DNA of 12,095 nt, from contig JBJENT010000152.1 in the NCBI GenBank assembly GCA_051880335.1, positions 1 to 12,095 of the forward strand, given 5' to 3'. The translations under genes and the position numbers were made by a program. This document shows positions 1-7,819 of the stretch, piece after piece. Under the pieces are notes generated by a model that worked only from the letters and a program-made list of their open reading frames with translations, did not search any database and was not told the origin of the DNA. Position 1 is the first letter of the stretch. Each line of letters opens with the position of its first letter. Source of the stretch: 1XD8-76 sp051880335 (GTDB lineage Bacteria; Bacillota; Clostridia; Lachnospirales; Lachnospiraceae).

Positions 1-108
1 TTCCTTCGGGCTTATGTTACAAGAAATTTGGGACATTTTCAAAAACGGTTGACATCTTTTCTTCTTTTTTTATTTATACTTTTTCGTTATACTAATTATA
101 TTTTTTTG

Positions 109-885
109 TTATATATTTTTTGTTACAATTTGTATCCTCTTCTGCTCCCAAAACAAGTATGCCGATAGGATTAATAAAATGACACTGATCCACTGGGACG
201 TGGAAAATGGTCCCACGTATCCTCTGTCACTGTCGTAGCGCAGCTCTTCCAGAAAGAAACGTAAAATAGCATACAACATCAGATAGAGTTCCAAAGTATA
301 GGTATCTTTCCTCCGAATCGACAGATAAAGAAGAAAAAATGCCAGCAGCATCAGGCATCCGGCCTCCAGAAGCTGTATCGGAAAAAGAGAAATCCCTGCC
401 GGGGCATAACAGTCTTCCGGAAACACCACAGCTCCCGGTCCGGAATAGGGAATCCCATAGCAGCACCCTGCCATAAAACATCCCACTCGTCCAAAAGCAT
501 GCACCCAGGGAATGGAAAAACACAAAGTTCTTACATATCTCTCCACTTCGATATGATGTATTTTTTTACACAGAAAAACCATGAAAAGTCCACCGATCAG
601 TCCCCCGTAAAAGACCAGCCCCGCTTTCATCAGCAGATCAAAATATTCCGGCTCGATAAATCTGGACCAATTGATTCTTTTTCGATTGACCCAGAGAAAC
701 AATCCCTTTGCTCCCAAGGCACCGCCAAGAACAATATAGGCTTCCAGAATAATCATGTCGTACAGGTTCAGGTGGTCTCTCTTTACAAAATGCAGAGCCA
801 GCAGATTGGCTGTGATACCTCCCAAAAGGATCATCACACTATACGTAGGTATTTCCCGTCCCAGAAATTCTATATATAAATGCAT
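109..885 (-). CDS. Lgt-like prolipoprotein diacylglyceryl transferase family membrane protein
   Basis: This is a polytopic membrane protein of the Lgt family, whose classical members transfer diacylglycerol from phosphatidylglycerol to the lipobox cysteine of prolipoproteins. The family core is visible as HAFGRVGCFMAGCCYG near residues 129-144, followed by LFPIQLLEA and a C-terminal RFFLEELR segment. Several hydrophobic helices flank these. I chose the ATG at 885 (258 aa) over an in-frame GTG at 897 because GGAGGAAAGG lies directly before the ATG. The odd point is the signature. Classical Lgt has GRxGNFxNGE, while here the Asn and Glu positions are Cys, Ala and Cys (GRVGCFMAGCC). It may be a divergent paralogue rather than the housekeeping enzyme. 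Family membership is solid; the activity is inferred. Confidence 0.8.
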   Translation of the reverse strand: MHLYIEFLGREIPTYSVMILLGGITANLLALHFVKRDHLNLYDMIILEAYIVLGGALGAKGLFLWVNRKRINWSRFIEPEYFDLLMKAGLVFYGGLIGGLFMVFLCKKIHHIEVERYVRTLCFSIPWVHAFGRVGCFMAGCCYGIPYSGPGAVVFPEDCYAPAGISLFPIQLLEAGCLMLLAFFLLYLSIRRKDTYTLELYLMLYAILRFFLEELRYDSDRGYVGPFSTSQWISVILLILSAYLFWEQKRIQIVTKNI

Positions 886-899
886 CCTTTCCTCCACAG

Positions 900-930
900 A
901 AAAAGACTCCTACGTATACCATAGGAGCCC
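900..930 (-). terminator. Intrinsic terminator after the small membrane protein gene
   Basis: Read on the minus strand, GCTCCTATG pairs with CGTAGGAGT across a GTATA loop (906-928), with G-T wobbles, and is followed directly by CTTTTTCT. It lies between the stop at 960 and the start at 885, so it would end transcripts of the upstream gene and separate it from the Lgt-like gene. Confidence 0.7.
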
Positions 931-959
931 CTATCTTTTTTCAATTCAAAATTTTACTA

Positions 960-1205
960 TCAGAACAATACTCCGCATGCTCCACATGCTGCTGCACAGG
1001 CAACAGAAATAATCAGACATAAAACAGTACCAATTACAGACAATACAAGACCTGCTGCTGCCATACCATTGGAAGGATCGTTCTTTTTCACTACTGCTCC
1101 TAATACGATACCAACAATTCCCATAATTGCTCCGATGATTTTGCTCGGAAGAATCACTCCCCAAATCGTTGAAATAATACCAAGCACTAATGATGCTACT
1201 GCCAT
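960..1205 (-). CDS. Small two-helix membrane protein (DUF4190-like)
   Basis: This is an 81-residue, very hydrophobic protein. Helix one begins MAVASLVLGIIS and is glycine-rich with short GI/GIV spacing. A charged turn, VKKNDPSNG, follows near residues 39-47, and then a second helix ending in a Cys/Ala-rich tail (ACAAACGACG). The opening and the Gly-rich helix packing resemble DUF4190-type small membrane proteins. The start is well supported by AAAGGAGG seven to eight bases before ATG, a promoter just upstream and a terminator just downstream, so it is probably a single-gene transcript. No function can be assigned. The C-terminal cysteines could be oxidised or modified, but nothing in the sequence proves this. 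Confidence 0.8.
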   Translation of the reverse strand: MAVASLVLGIISTIWGVILPSKIIGAIMGIVGIVLGAVVKKNDPSNGMAAAGLVLSVIGTVLCLIISVACAAACGACGVLF

Positions 1206-1238
1206 TACAGTATCCTCCTTTGTTTTTCCATTAACCAG

Positions 1239-1267
1239 ATTATGACATTTTACTACACTAAAGTCAA
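1239..1267 (-). promoter_or_regulatory. Sigma-70/SigA-type promoter for the small membrane protein gene
   Basis: On the minus strand TTGACT (1262-1267) and CATAAT (1239-1244) are separated by exactly 17 bp, about 34 bp upstream of the ATG at 1205. Five of six positions match consensus in each box. Confidence 0.65.
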
Positions 1268-1277
1268 TGTTATTCTA

Positions 1278-1367
1278 TATAACCTGCTGCAGCTTCTTTA
1301 TAACCTTATCCTGCAGCGGATTCTTTCCAACCTTATTCTGCTACAGGTTCCTCCTGACCTTATCCGC
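1278..1367 (-). repeat. 27-bp (9-codon) tandem repeat spanning the kinase stop codon
   Basis: Three 27-bp units run in register with the kinase reading frame at 1341-1367, 1314-1340 and 1287-1313, with a partial fourth at 1278-1286. Translated, they read ADKVRRNL-stop, QNKVGKNPL and QDKVIKKLQ, then QVI and a second TAG at 1275-1277. Each unit contains a (G/A)ATAAGGT core. The first unit ends in TAG, where units two and three have CTG and CAG. Confidence 0.75.
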
Positions 1368-3236
1368 CGGCAGATATTTTTCCAGCATTTCCTGAAGCAG
1401 ATTGGAATCAATGGGCTTGCTTAAATAATCTGTAAATCCTTTTTCCAGATACATTTCCCGCATTCCCGAAATGGCATTGGCGGTCAGTGCGATCACCGGG
1501 GTATCCTGGTTTTTGTGGGTTTTGTCCTCCCGCATTTTTTCCAGAGCCTCTACTCCATCCATCTCCGGCATCATATGATCCAGAAGAATCAGGTCATAAG
1601 TTTCTTCTTTGATCCGTTCCAGCATCTGCATTCCACTGATACATTTTTCCGTCTGGATTCTGTTATTTCTTAGCATTCCATCTGCCACAACCAGATTCAT
1701 CCGATTATCGTCCACGATTAAAACTTTCGCATCCGGTGCAAAGAAAATCGGGCGGAATTTTCTTTCGCTCCTTGTCTTGTTCTCCTTAATCCGATGATAA
1801 TCACCCATTGGCACATTTTTGTCGATTCCCTGGGGAATCGTAACCGTAAAGACCGTCCCTTTTCCGTATTCACTACTCACCTCTATGGTGCCATTCATCA
1901 GTTCCAGAAGCCTTGCAGTAAGAGCCAGTCCAAGCCCGGTTCCTTCCACCGCCCTGTTTTCTTCCAGATTTAGTCGTTTAAAGTCTGTAAACAGCTGGCC
2001 CAAATCCTCTTCCCGAATGCCAATCCCGGTATCCGCGACCGTCATTTTCAATTCTATTGTTTTTCCGTCTTCCGACCGGTTCTGGCCCACAATCTTTAAA
2101 TGAATGCCACCCTTTTTGGTATATTTCACAGAATTACTGAGCAGATTTAGCAGGATCTGGCGCACCCGCAGATAATCTCCGAATAAGTATCTGGGAATCT
2201 TCTGATCCACTTCAAAGGTTAGATACAAATCTTTCTCTTCCGCTTTCACCCGGATCATATTTTCGATTTCCAATAAATGCTTTCCAAAATCATATCCATT
2301 TTCTATGATCTCTATTTTCCCGGATTCGATTTTGGAAAAATCCAATATATCATTAATGATGGTCAACAGTGTATTTCCGGCTTCATCAATGTCTTTTGTA
2401 TAATTTAGTGTGGTTTGTTCTTTTGTTTCTCTCCTGATCAGCTCATTCATTCCCAGAATCGCATTCAGAGGAGTCCTGATTTCATGGGACATATTGGCAA
2501 GAAAAACAGATTTTGCACGATTCGCCTTTTCCGCTTCTTTTCTGGATTTGTCCAGTTCGTCCATGGTATACATCAATTTTTGATAGTCCGGCGTTTCCAG
2601 GGCAAGAAAGCAAAGCAGCAGAGAAACTGCAAAAGCCAGCCCACACAACAGTATGTCCGGACAAATGAAAATCTGAAGCAGAACCGTAAACAACAGTAAG
2701 ACTGTGTAGGAGCCGGCTGATACGATCTGTCTCCTGTCGATTTTTTTTCGATTGATCAGCAAAATCGCCGCAGTATATAGTACAAAAAAATACGGAATCA
2801 GGGTATGTAGTGTATAAAGCGGCCCATGAACATACCCCTGCGCTTCTGTAAAGTCGAAATAGTGGCCTGTGTACATATTCAGAAGCAGACTGCAGGAATA
2901 GACGATCAGCACCAGACGGTTTAAAAAAAATTCTCTCTTTCCTTCTCCCGGTGTAACAACCGTCCGCACGTATCTGGTGAAAATGAATCCCATACTTACA
3001 GTGATTTCAAAATAAATGGTGTTCAAAGCAACATTGACCCACAAAGGCATCATCTGATAATAACTGATCGTTATGGCCGTAATAATGTCAAAGAAAACAC
3101 TGAAAAAAGCCGCAATTACCAGTCTATGAAATTTTCGATTTGCTTCTGTCTTAATAGAATACTGTGTTCTGTGAAATAAATAGACTACTGCAATGAAACA
3201 GAGAGCAGCCACTTCATAATGAATATTATATTTCAT
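1341..3236 (-). CDS. Hybrid sensor histidine kinase with fused receiver domain
   Basis: The protein is a 631-residue membrane-anchored hybrid kinase. The N-terminal ~213 residues form about six or seven hydrophobic helices with no large extracellular loop. A short coiled linker (220-243) leads to the HisKA motif MSHEIRTPLNAI with His251 as phosphoacceptor. The ATPase domain shows the N box (N364/N368), DTGIGI (402-407), an F box near 415-421 and GTGLGL (432-437). A C-terminal receiver domain has Asp509/Asp510, the phosphoacceptor Asp553 in LLDHMMPEMDG, Thr585 and Lys607 in SKPID. All catalytic residues are present. There is no output domain or Hpt domain here, so a partner elsewhere is expected. 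GAGGTGA precedes the ATG. The gene starts 59 bp after the epimerase gene and may be cotranscribed with it. The C-terminus ends inside a tandem repeat. The signal sensed is unknown. Confidence 0.93.
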   Translation of the reverse strand: MKYNIHYEVAALCFIAVVYLFHRTQYSIKTEANRKFHRLVIAAFFSVFFDIITAITISYYQMMPLWVNVALNTIYFEITVSMGFIFTRYVRTVVTPGEGKREFFLNRLVLIVYSCSLLLNMYTGHYFDFTEAQGYVHGPLYTLHTLIPYFFVLYTAAILLINRKKIDRRQIVSAGSYTVLLLFTVLLQIFICPDILLCGLAFAVSLLLCFLALETPDYQKLMYTMDELDKSRKEAEKANRAKSVFLANMSHEIRTPLNAILGMNELIRRETKEQTTLNYTKDIDEAGNTLLTIINDILDFSKIESGKIEIIENGYDFGKHLLEIENMIRVKAEEKDLYLTFEVDQKIPRYLFGDYLRVRQILLNLLSNSVKYTKKGGIHLKIVGQNRSEDGKTIELKMTVADTGIGIREEDLGQLFTDFKRLNLEENRAVEGTGLGLALTARLLELMNGTIEVSSEYGKGTVFTVTIPQGIDKNVPMGDYHRIKENKTRSERKFRPIFFAPDAKVLIVDDNRMNLVVADGMLRNNRIQTEKCISGMQMLERIKEETYDLILLDHMMPEMDGVEALEKMREDKTHKNQDTPVIALTANAISGMREMYLEKGFTDYLSKPIDSNLLQEMLEKYLPADKVRRNL

Positions 3237-3295
3237 CTTTTCACCTCAGTAATTTGCATTTTCCATTCCCGTCCGGAAGACTCATTGGACTTCTT

Positions 3296-4183
3296 CTAGT
3301 TCATCTGTAAAATGGTCTTTTTCAAACCATCTGCAAGAGTGGTATAGCTTCCGATAAGTTTTAACACCTTTCTTCCATCATACCAGTTTGACTCCTCTCT
3401 GATAAGAGGGAATGGCAATGGAATATTTTTTTCCTGAACCTGAGCACATGTGACGGGTACCTTTTCAAAAGGCAGGGGAAAACTTTGGGCCAGCGCCCCT
3501 GAAAAGGTTTCATAGGTTTCCATGGGCAGCGGTGCCAGGTTGTAGGCCTGATTATAGGCAGAAGGATTTCCTATTACACGTAGAATGGCATTTGCCACAT
3601 CTTCCACATATACCATCTGGAATTCACCGGTTGCATCAACCGGATGCAGAATCTGCCCGGCCTGGCTGACCCAGTGAAAATAAATCCCCTCTCTGGGTGC
3701 ATAATTCTCCGGTCCGTAAATAAAAGCAGGACGAATGGAGGTATATGCCACATGATCTTCCTGTGCACAGTCTGCCAGTTCTTCTTCCAGAAGCACCTTA
3801 CCCCGGATATAGTCGCCCGCTTCTCCTCCAAACTCCCGTCTTTCAAAAGGAGCATTTTCATCCAGCATTTCATTTCTTCCCCGTTCATACACGTCACAGG
3901 TACTGATAAACACATACTGGTCAAAACATCCTTTTAAGTTTTCAAACACCGAAGCAATATCCTTTTTTTCATAGGCACAAAAATCCACTATCGCATCAAA
4001 ATGGCGGTCTCTTAAGGAAGAAAGTACCTCTGCATCATGTCTGTCTCCCCGCATTTCACAAACCTGCGGGAGATTTAAGGGGCGGCTTCCCCGGTTAAAC
4101 ACCGTTATCTGATGTTCTTCCCTTGCCATATTTACAAAACTTTTTCCCAAAAAATAACTTCCACCAAGTACCAGAATGTTCAT
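3296..4183 (-). CDS. Atypical extended SDR: NAD-dependent epimerase/dehydratase family protein
   Basis: This 295-residue soluble protein has a Rossmann fold. The N-terminal dinucleotide-binding motif is LVLGGSYFLG (4-13), the GGxxFLG variant seen in atypical extended SDRs. FISTCDVYE (92-100) supplies the conserved Ser/Thr. Y125xxxK129 (YIRGK) is the catalytic pair, and RPAFIYGPENY (151-161) and VYVEDVANAI (191-200) are family landmarks. The likely reaction is oxidation, reduction or epimerisation of a nucleotide-activated sugar or similar substrate; the substrate cannot be read from sequence. GGAAAAGTC precedes the ATG. It lies 93 bp downstream of the symporter and 59 bp upstream of the kinase, all on one strand. 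I see no promoter of its own with good boxes, so readthrough from the symporter is possible. Confidence 0.87.
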   Translation of the reverse strand: MNILVLGGSYFLGKSFVNMAREEHQITVFNRGSRPLNLPQVCEMRGDRHDAEVLSSLRDRHFDAIVDFCAYEKKDIASVFENLKGCFDQYVFISTCDVYERGRNEMLDENAPFERREFGGEAGDYIRGKVLLEEELADCAQEDHVAYTSIRPAFIYGPENYAPREGIYFHWVSQAGQILHPVDATGEFQMVYVEDVANAILRVIGNPSAYNQAYNLAPLPMETYETFSGALAQSFPLPFEKVPVTCAQVQEKNIPLPFPLIREESNWYDGRKVLKLIGSYTTLADGLKKTILQMN

Positions 4184-4276
4184 GACTTTTCCTGCTTTCT
4201 GCTTCTTATTTTCTGTTTTCTATTTCTGATTCATATTCTCTGTTTTTCTGTCTCTTTTTTGATTTCTGTCTGCTTC

Positions 4277-5689
4277 TTATTTCCGACTTACTTTATCTGC
4301 TTTTCTCTGTTCGTAGTCTTTCAGGGATTCTATCGCCTTAGGTGCCAAAGGAATCAGTGCAATCATATTAAAGATGGTCATCAGGCCTACTCCGATATCT
4401 CCCAGATCCCATACCACCGTATAAGCTGCCAGTCCACCGATAAACAGCATGATCAATGCAAATACCTTGTAAATCGTCTGGGACACCCAGTTATCGCCAA
4501 ACAAATATGCCACATTTGGACGGGCATAGAACAAAATGCCGATGAAGGTAGAGAAACTGAAAAGCCATAAAATCACCGCAATAAAAATAACACCAAAGTA
4601 TCCCAGATGATACTCCATCGCTTTTTGCAGAAGTTCCATTCCTGCCAGCCCATTTGTCACACTTTCCGGTGCAAGCAGCATGATCATAGCAGAACAGCTG
4701 CAGATTACAATCGTATCAATAAATACTCCCAGCGCCTGCAAAAGTCCCTCTTTTGCAGGATGGTCTATATCGGCTGCCGCTGCTGCACAGGGTGCAGAAC
4801 CGGAACCTGCTTCATTGGAAAAGAGCCCTCTCTTGGCACCATTCATAATAACTGCGCCAAACCCTCCGGCCACTACCTGCCGGATTCCAAAGGCTTCCAG
4901 AAAAATACGCTGAAACACCCCCGGAAGGAGAGAACCATTCTTTATAATAATAAAAATCGTAAAAGCAAAATATAGTGCTGCCATAATCGGCACAATGATA
5001 TCCAGCACTTTCACTGTCGCATTTTTCCGGAGAACAATCACTGCCGTAAAAAAAACCAGCACGACGGTGGTGATGATCGGCGGGATCTGAAATGCATTTT
5101 CAAAGGCCGATGCAACGGAATTGGATATCACCTGGCTGATGCCACACCAGCAAAGAAGACCGGAAAGCGCAAACAAAACTGCAATCACAGAACGCTTTCT
5201 TTTACTTCCTTCTTTTACAAAGAAATGATGGATATAATAAGCTGGGCCGCCCCGGTATCCTCCATATAAAGGATCTTTTTCCTTATAAAGCTGTGCCAGC
5301 GTGCCTTCCGCAAAAGCGGTAGATGAGCCAAGCAGTGCCATGATCCACATCCAGAAGACTGCACCTGCCCCACCTGCCGAGATTGCTGCAACCACCCCTA
5401 CCAGATTGCCCATCCCTACACGGGTGGCTGTGGATACCACAAGAGCCTGCAGCCCGGAGATGGCATTTTTATCTTCTTTTGCATTTTTCTGCATCATAAT
5501 GCGGAGCATTTCCGGAAATAAACGAAACGGAAGAAATTTTGTACGAATGGTAAAATAGATTCCGGATGGAATCAAAATTATTACCAATAAAGAAATTCCA
5601 AGACTACTTCCCCCCGGCAGCGGGATGGTCACAAGATCCCCCCACAGGAAGCCACAGATTCTGCTGATCATTGCGCTAATAAAATCCAT
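4277..5689 (-). CDS. AGCS family sodium:alanine/amino-acid symporter
   Basis: This 470-residue integral membrane protein has about ten or eleven hydrophobic segments and belongs to the alanine or glycine:cation symporter family. Landmarks are ATRVGMGNLVGV (88-99), which matches the unwound sodium/substrate-binding helix, FWMWIMALLGSSTAFAEGTL (112-131), GLFSNEAGSGSAP (288-300), and FYARPNVAYLFGDN (387-400). It would import small neutral amino acids such as alanine or glycine with Na+; exact specificity is not visible. Length is normal for the family. A GGAG lies about 10 bases before the ATG. It is the first gene of a possible three-gene unit with the SDR and kinase genes. Its best promoter overlaps the edge of the upstream repeat cluster. 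Confidence 0.93.
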   Translation of the reverse strand: MDFISAMISRICGFLWGDLVTIPLPGGSSLGISLLVIILIPSGIYFTIRTKFLPFRLFPEMLRIMMQKNAKEDKNAISGLQALVVSTATRVGMGNLVGVVAAISAGGAGAVFWMWIMALLGSSTAFAEGTLAQLYKEKDPLYGGYRGGPAYYIHHFFVKEGSKRKRSVIAVLFALSGLLCWCGISQVISNSVASAFENAFQIPPIITTVVLVFFTAVIVLRKNATVKVLDIIVPIMAALYFAFTIFIIIKNGSLLPGVFQRIFLEAFGIRQVVAGGFGAVIMNGAKRGLFSNEAGSGSAPCAAAAADIDHPAKEGLLQALGVFIDTIVICSCSAMIMLLAPESVTNGLAGMELLQKAMEYHLGYFGVIFIAVILWLFSFSTFIGILFYARPNVAYLFGDNWVSQTIYKVFALIMLFIGGLAAYTVVWDLGDIGVGLMTIFNMIALIPLAPKAIESLKDYEQRKADKVSRK

Positions 5690-5735
5690 TTACATATACT
5701 CCACTTTTCTAAATACTCTTTCTTTGTAGTATATT

Positions 5736-5765
5736 ATTATACATCGGGGACGTTTCTTCTGTCCA
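5736..5765 (-). promoter_or_regulatory. Candidate promoter of the symporter gene, with the -35 inside a repeat element
   Basis: On the minus strand TGGACA (5760-5765) and a perfect TATAAT (5736-5741) are 18 bp apart, about 50 bp upstream of the symporter ATG at 5689. The -35 box is the GTCC part of the repeat that starts at 5746; the -10 box is outside the repeat. Confidence 0.55.
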
Positions 5766-6004
5766 CAGGATAGCCCTTTGTCCATAGGATAGCCCTTTTG
5801 TCCATACGATGGCCCTTTTGCCCAGCGTTGTAGTGGGACATTTCTTTTTCCGGGCGAATATTCGAAACGGAAAAGATGGTTTACTGCCCGGAAACTTATT
5901 TAGCATATCAAGCAGTAACCATTTTGAACCAAAACGTTCGTACATGAGATTAAAACAATGGGGACATTTCCTCTGCTCGCAATCCGAACAAAAGAAATGT
6001 CCCC
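5746..6004. repeat. Cluster of REP-like palindromic repeats (no gene)
   Basis: This stretch holds four copies of a head of the form GGGGAC(A/G)TTTC: forward at 5747, 5835 and 5960, and reverse at 5994-6004. The first head is followed by three 19-20 bp tandem units containing GGATAGCCCTTTTGTCC (5768-5786, 5787-5806, 5807-5826, the last degenerate). Two perfect inverted pairs share the reverse head: 5835-5848 with 5990-6003 (14 bp), and 5960-5970 with 5994-6004 (11 bp). An inner pair with one bulge is 5876-5887 with 5912-5922. The same head and 20-bp unit recur at both ends of the foldback at 8304-8662. I read it as non-coding mobile-type repeat DNA, similar in layout to REP/BIME clusters. The open frame across it is simply repeat sequence. 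Confidence 0.75.
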
Positions 6005-6052
6005 TCTGTATTCCCCACTTTATTCTCCCAAACATCGCTTGGGATAAACATT

Positions 6053-6811
6053 TTACTTATGGTACTCTGTTCCCTGTGAAGCACCATTTTCTTTAATCTC
6101 ACCAAGGTCTGTCTTGGCATTTACATGTTTGAATTCACCTTCCAGTTTGATGTCACCCATATCTACTTCCACTGTCAGATTATCACAAGTTACAGCTGTC
6201 AGTTTCACCTCACCCATGCTAGATTCCATATCTGCAGAGGTAATGGAAGAATCTTCCACTTTAATGTCTCCCATGTCAGAATCTGCTGACAAAGTGACAA
6301 AATCACATTCCTGAAAATCGATTTCTCCCATATCGGAGGAAACTGTTGCAGACTGTGCGGAAATTTTATTGACATCGATATTTCCCATATCAGTTGAAAT
6401 GTCAATGCTATTCAACTCTGTTCCGGCTGGCACAGTTACCACCAATTTACAATCAGAAAAGTCTTCTAAATTTAACACTTTTCCATCTGTCTGGGTAATT
6501 GTTAATGCACCGTTATTTACTTTAATAATAGGTACTATTTTTTCCGGGAAAGCATAGCTTACAAAATAGTCATCGCCTTCTTCAAAAACAATTTCGCCCA
6601 TGTCCAGATCAATATTTACCGTATCAAAAGCTTCTGTCTTCATTTCTTCTGTTACTTCAGCCCCTGCTTTCGTAAAAACATTTCCAAAGCGATTTTTTCC
6701 TTTTACATGAAAAGTGCGTCCAAATACACCTACAATAATACAAACTGCAGTGATAATTGTGATGATAATTAAATATAATGTAATTCCTGATTTCTTATTA
6801 TTATTTTCCAT
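6053..6811 (-). CDS. DUF4097-family membrane-anchored beta-repeat protein
   Basis: This 252-residue protein has a short Lys/Asn cytoplasmic start, one transmembrane helix (about 10-30), and an extracytoplasmic repeat domain. The repeats are strikingly regular. A D-M-G-[DEN]-I/V motif occurs at residues 141, 160, 179, 198 (SMGEV), 217 and 235 (DLGEI), a period of 19 residues, with an earlier copy at 70. This is the signature of DUF4097-type putative adhesin domains, which are predicted to form a stacked beta-helix. AAGGGGAG precedes the ATG, 15 bp after the HAAS gene, so it is the last gene of the padR operon. In such loci the protein is thought to be an envelope-associated effector or sensor. 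Its ligand is unknown. Confidence 0.88.
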   Translation of the reverse strand: MENNNKKSGITLYLIIITIITAVCIIVGVFGRTFHVKGKNRFGNVFTKAGAEVTEEMKTEAFDTVNIDLDMGEIVFEEGDDYFVSYAFPEKIVPIIKVNNGALTITQTDGKVLNLEDFSDCKLVVTVPAGTELNSIDISTDMGNIDVNKISAQSATVSSDMGEIDFQECDFVTLSADSDMGDIKVEDSSITSADMESSMGEVKLTAVTCDNLTVEVDMGDIKLEGEFKHVNAKTDLGEIKENGASQGTEYHK

Positions 6812-6826
6812 TATTCTTCTCCCCTT

Positions 6827-7816
6827 TTAGCGAACTGTTAAGTTCTTCTGAACTACTTTTGAAATAATTGCTGCCACCGGCCAGATAATCCATGTTTTAT
6901 GCCAGTCGAATGTTAAAAAGCTAATTGCCAGATATAAGCATGTAACCGTTGGCCAATAAACTTCCATAATAGTTTCTACAGTTTTATTAACATAATGGAA
7001 ATTTTTCTGTTCCGGTACATAGTTTCCGTTAACAAGGTCTGCATTATTCAGCTTCATAAGTGTATTGTAACCGCCATTTACTTTTGCATTCTGAACGATC
7101 AGCATAACACCCAGGCCAACCATCACAAACATCAGAATGACACCTACCAGTTCACTTTCTCCACCAAAAATATTCATGTTCATTTCACTAAACAGAATAA
7201 TTGGTAATACACTGAGAATACAAAGTACAATACCCACTGTTAAACGAATGGCATAACTGGTCAGATATCTTTCTTTTTCGTCTCGGATCATCTGTGTCTG
7301 ATCATAAGTCATTGCACAGGCGCCTTTTTTCACGAAATCCCACTTACTTGTAACAATGCCGGAATATACGAACAGGCAAACTGCTGCAACAATCATGGCT
7401 GTCATCAGTGAAAAACCAAATGCTGAAGAAATATGGAACAGTTCTGAAATCATAAATCCCATTGGGCAAATGATACAGAACATAACACCCAATCCCATGC
7501 GGTAAGCATTTACCTTTTTGTCATGCAGGTATGCTTTGATTTCTTCAGATGTCAGCAGTCTGCAGGGTCTTTTCGCTGTCATTTCTTCCGATGCTTTATA
7601 TTCCTGTTCCAATCCTAAATCTGCTGATAATTCTTCCAGATTACCAAACTCTGAAATAACAGTTCCTACTGCTTCATTTTCACTTTTTCCTTCTTCCAGC
7701 AGTTCACTGTATTTGTCTTCCATCATCTGCCAAAGCTCATCTTTGGCTCTTCTAACTTCTTCCGTGTTTGCCATATTTGCAAACATGGTTTCCAAATAAC
7801 TCTTTAATGTTTCCAT
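6827..7816 (-). CDS. HAAS/DUF1700-type domain membrane protein
   Basis: This 329-residue protein has an alpha-helical cytoplasmic HAAS-type domain at residues 1-70 (KDELWQMMEDKYSELLEEGKSE, then AVGTVISEFGNLEEL), the helical unit typical of DUF1700 and permease-associated proteins encoded next to PadR regulators. Transmembrane segments follow near 105-126, 133-155, 190-209, 222-242 and 287-325. No catalytic motif is visible. Its start lies only three bases beyond the padR stop, and its GGAGGG ribosome site is inside the end of padR, so translation is probably coupled. HAAS proteins are thought to relay between the PadR regulator and membrane or envelope partners, but the mechanism is unproven. 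Confidence 0.85.
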   Translation of the reverse strand: METLKSYLETMFANMANTEEVRRAKDELWQMMEDKYSELLEEGKSENEAVGTVISEFGNLEELSADLGLEQEYKASEEMTAKRPCRLLTSEEIKAYLHDKKVNAYRMGLGVMFCIICPMGFMISELFHISSAFGFSLMTAMIVAAVCLFVYSGIVTSKWDFVKKGACAMTYDQTQMIRDEKERYLTSYAIRLTVGIVLCILSVLPIILFSEMNMNIFGGESELVGVILMFVMVGLGVMLIVQNAKVNGGYNTLMKLNNADLVNGNYVPEQKNFHYVNKTVETIMEVYWPTVTCLYLAISFLTFDWHKTWIIWPVAAIISKVVQKNLTVR

Positions 7817-7819
7817 AAA

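Noticed and set aside
49..80. TTGACA with a TATACT-like box on the plus strand
   Set aside because: The spacing to the best -10 is about 20 bp and it would only transcribe antisense into the Lgt-like gene. No downstream plus-strand gene exists.
5709..6035. A 108-codon minus-strand open frame with apparent Cys pairs (CSDCEQRKCPHC)
   Set aside because: It is built entirely from the palindromic repeat cluster. The Cys motif comes from the repeat heads, and there is no convincing ribosome site.
6010..6052. A TCCCAA/TTGGGA hairpin just after the DUF4097 gene, as a terminator
   Set aside because: The stem is only 6 bp and no T-run follows, so it does not meet the standard for an intrinsic terminator.
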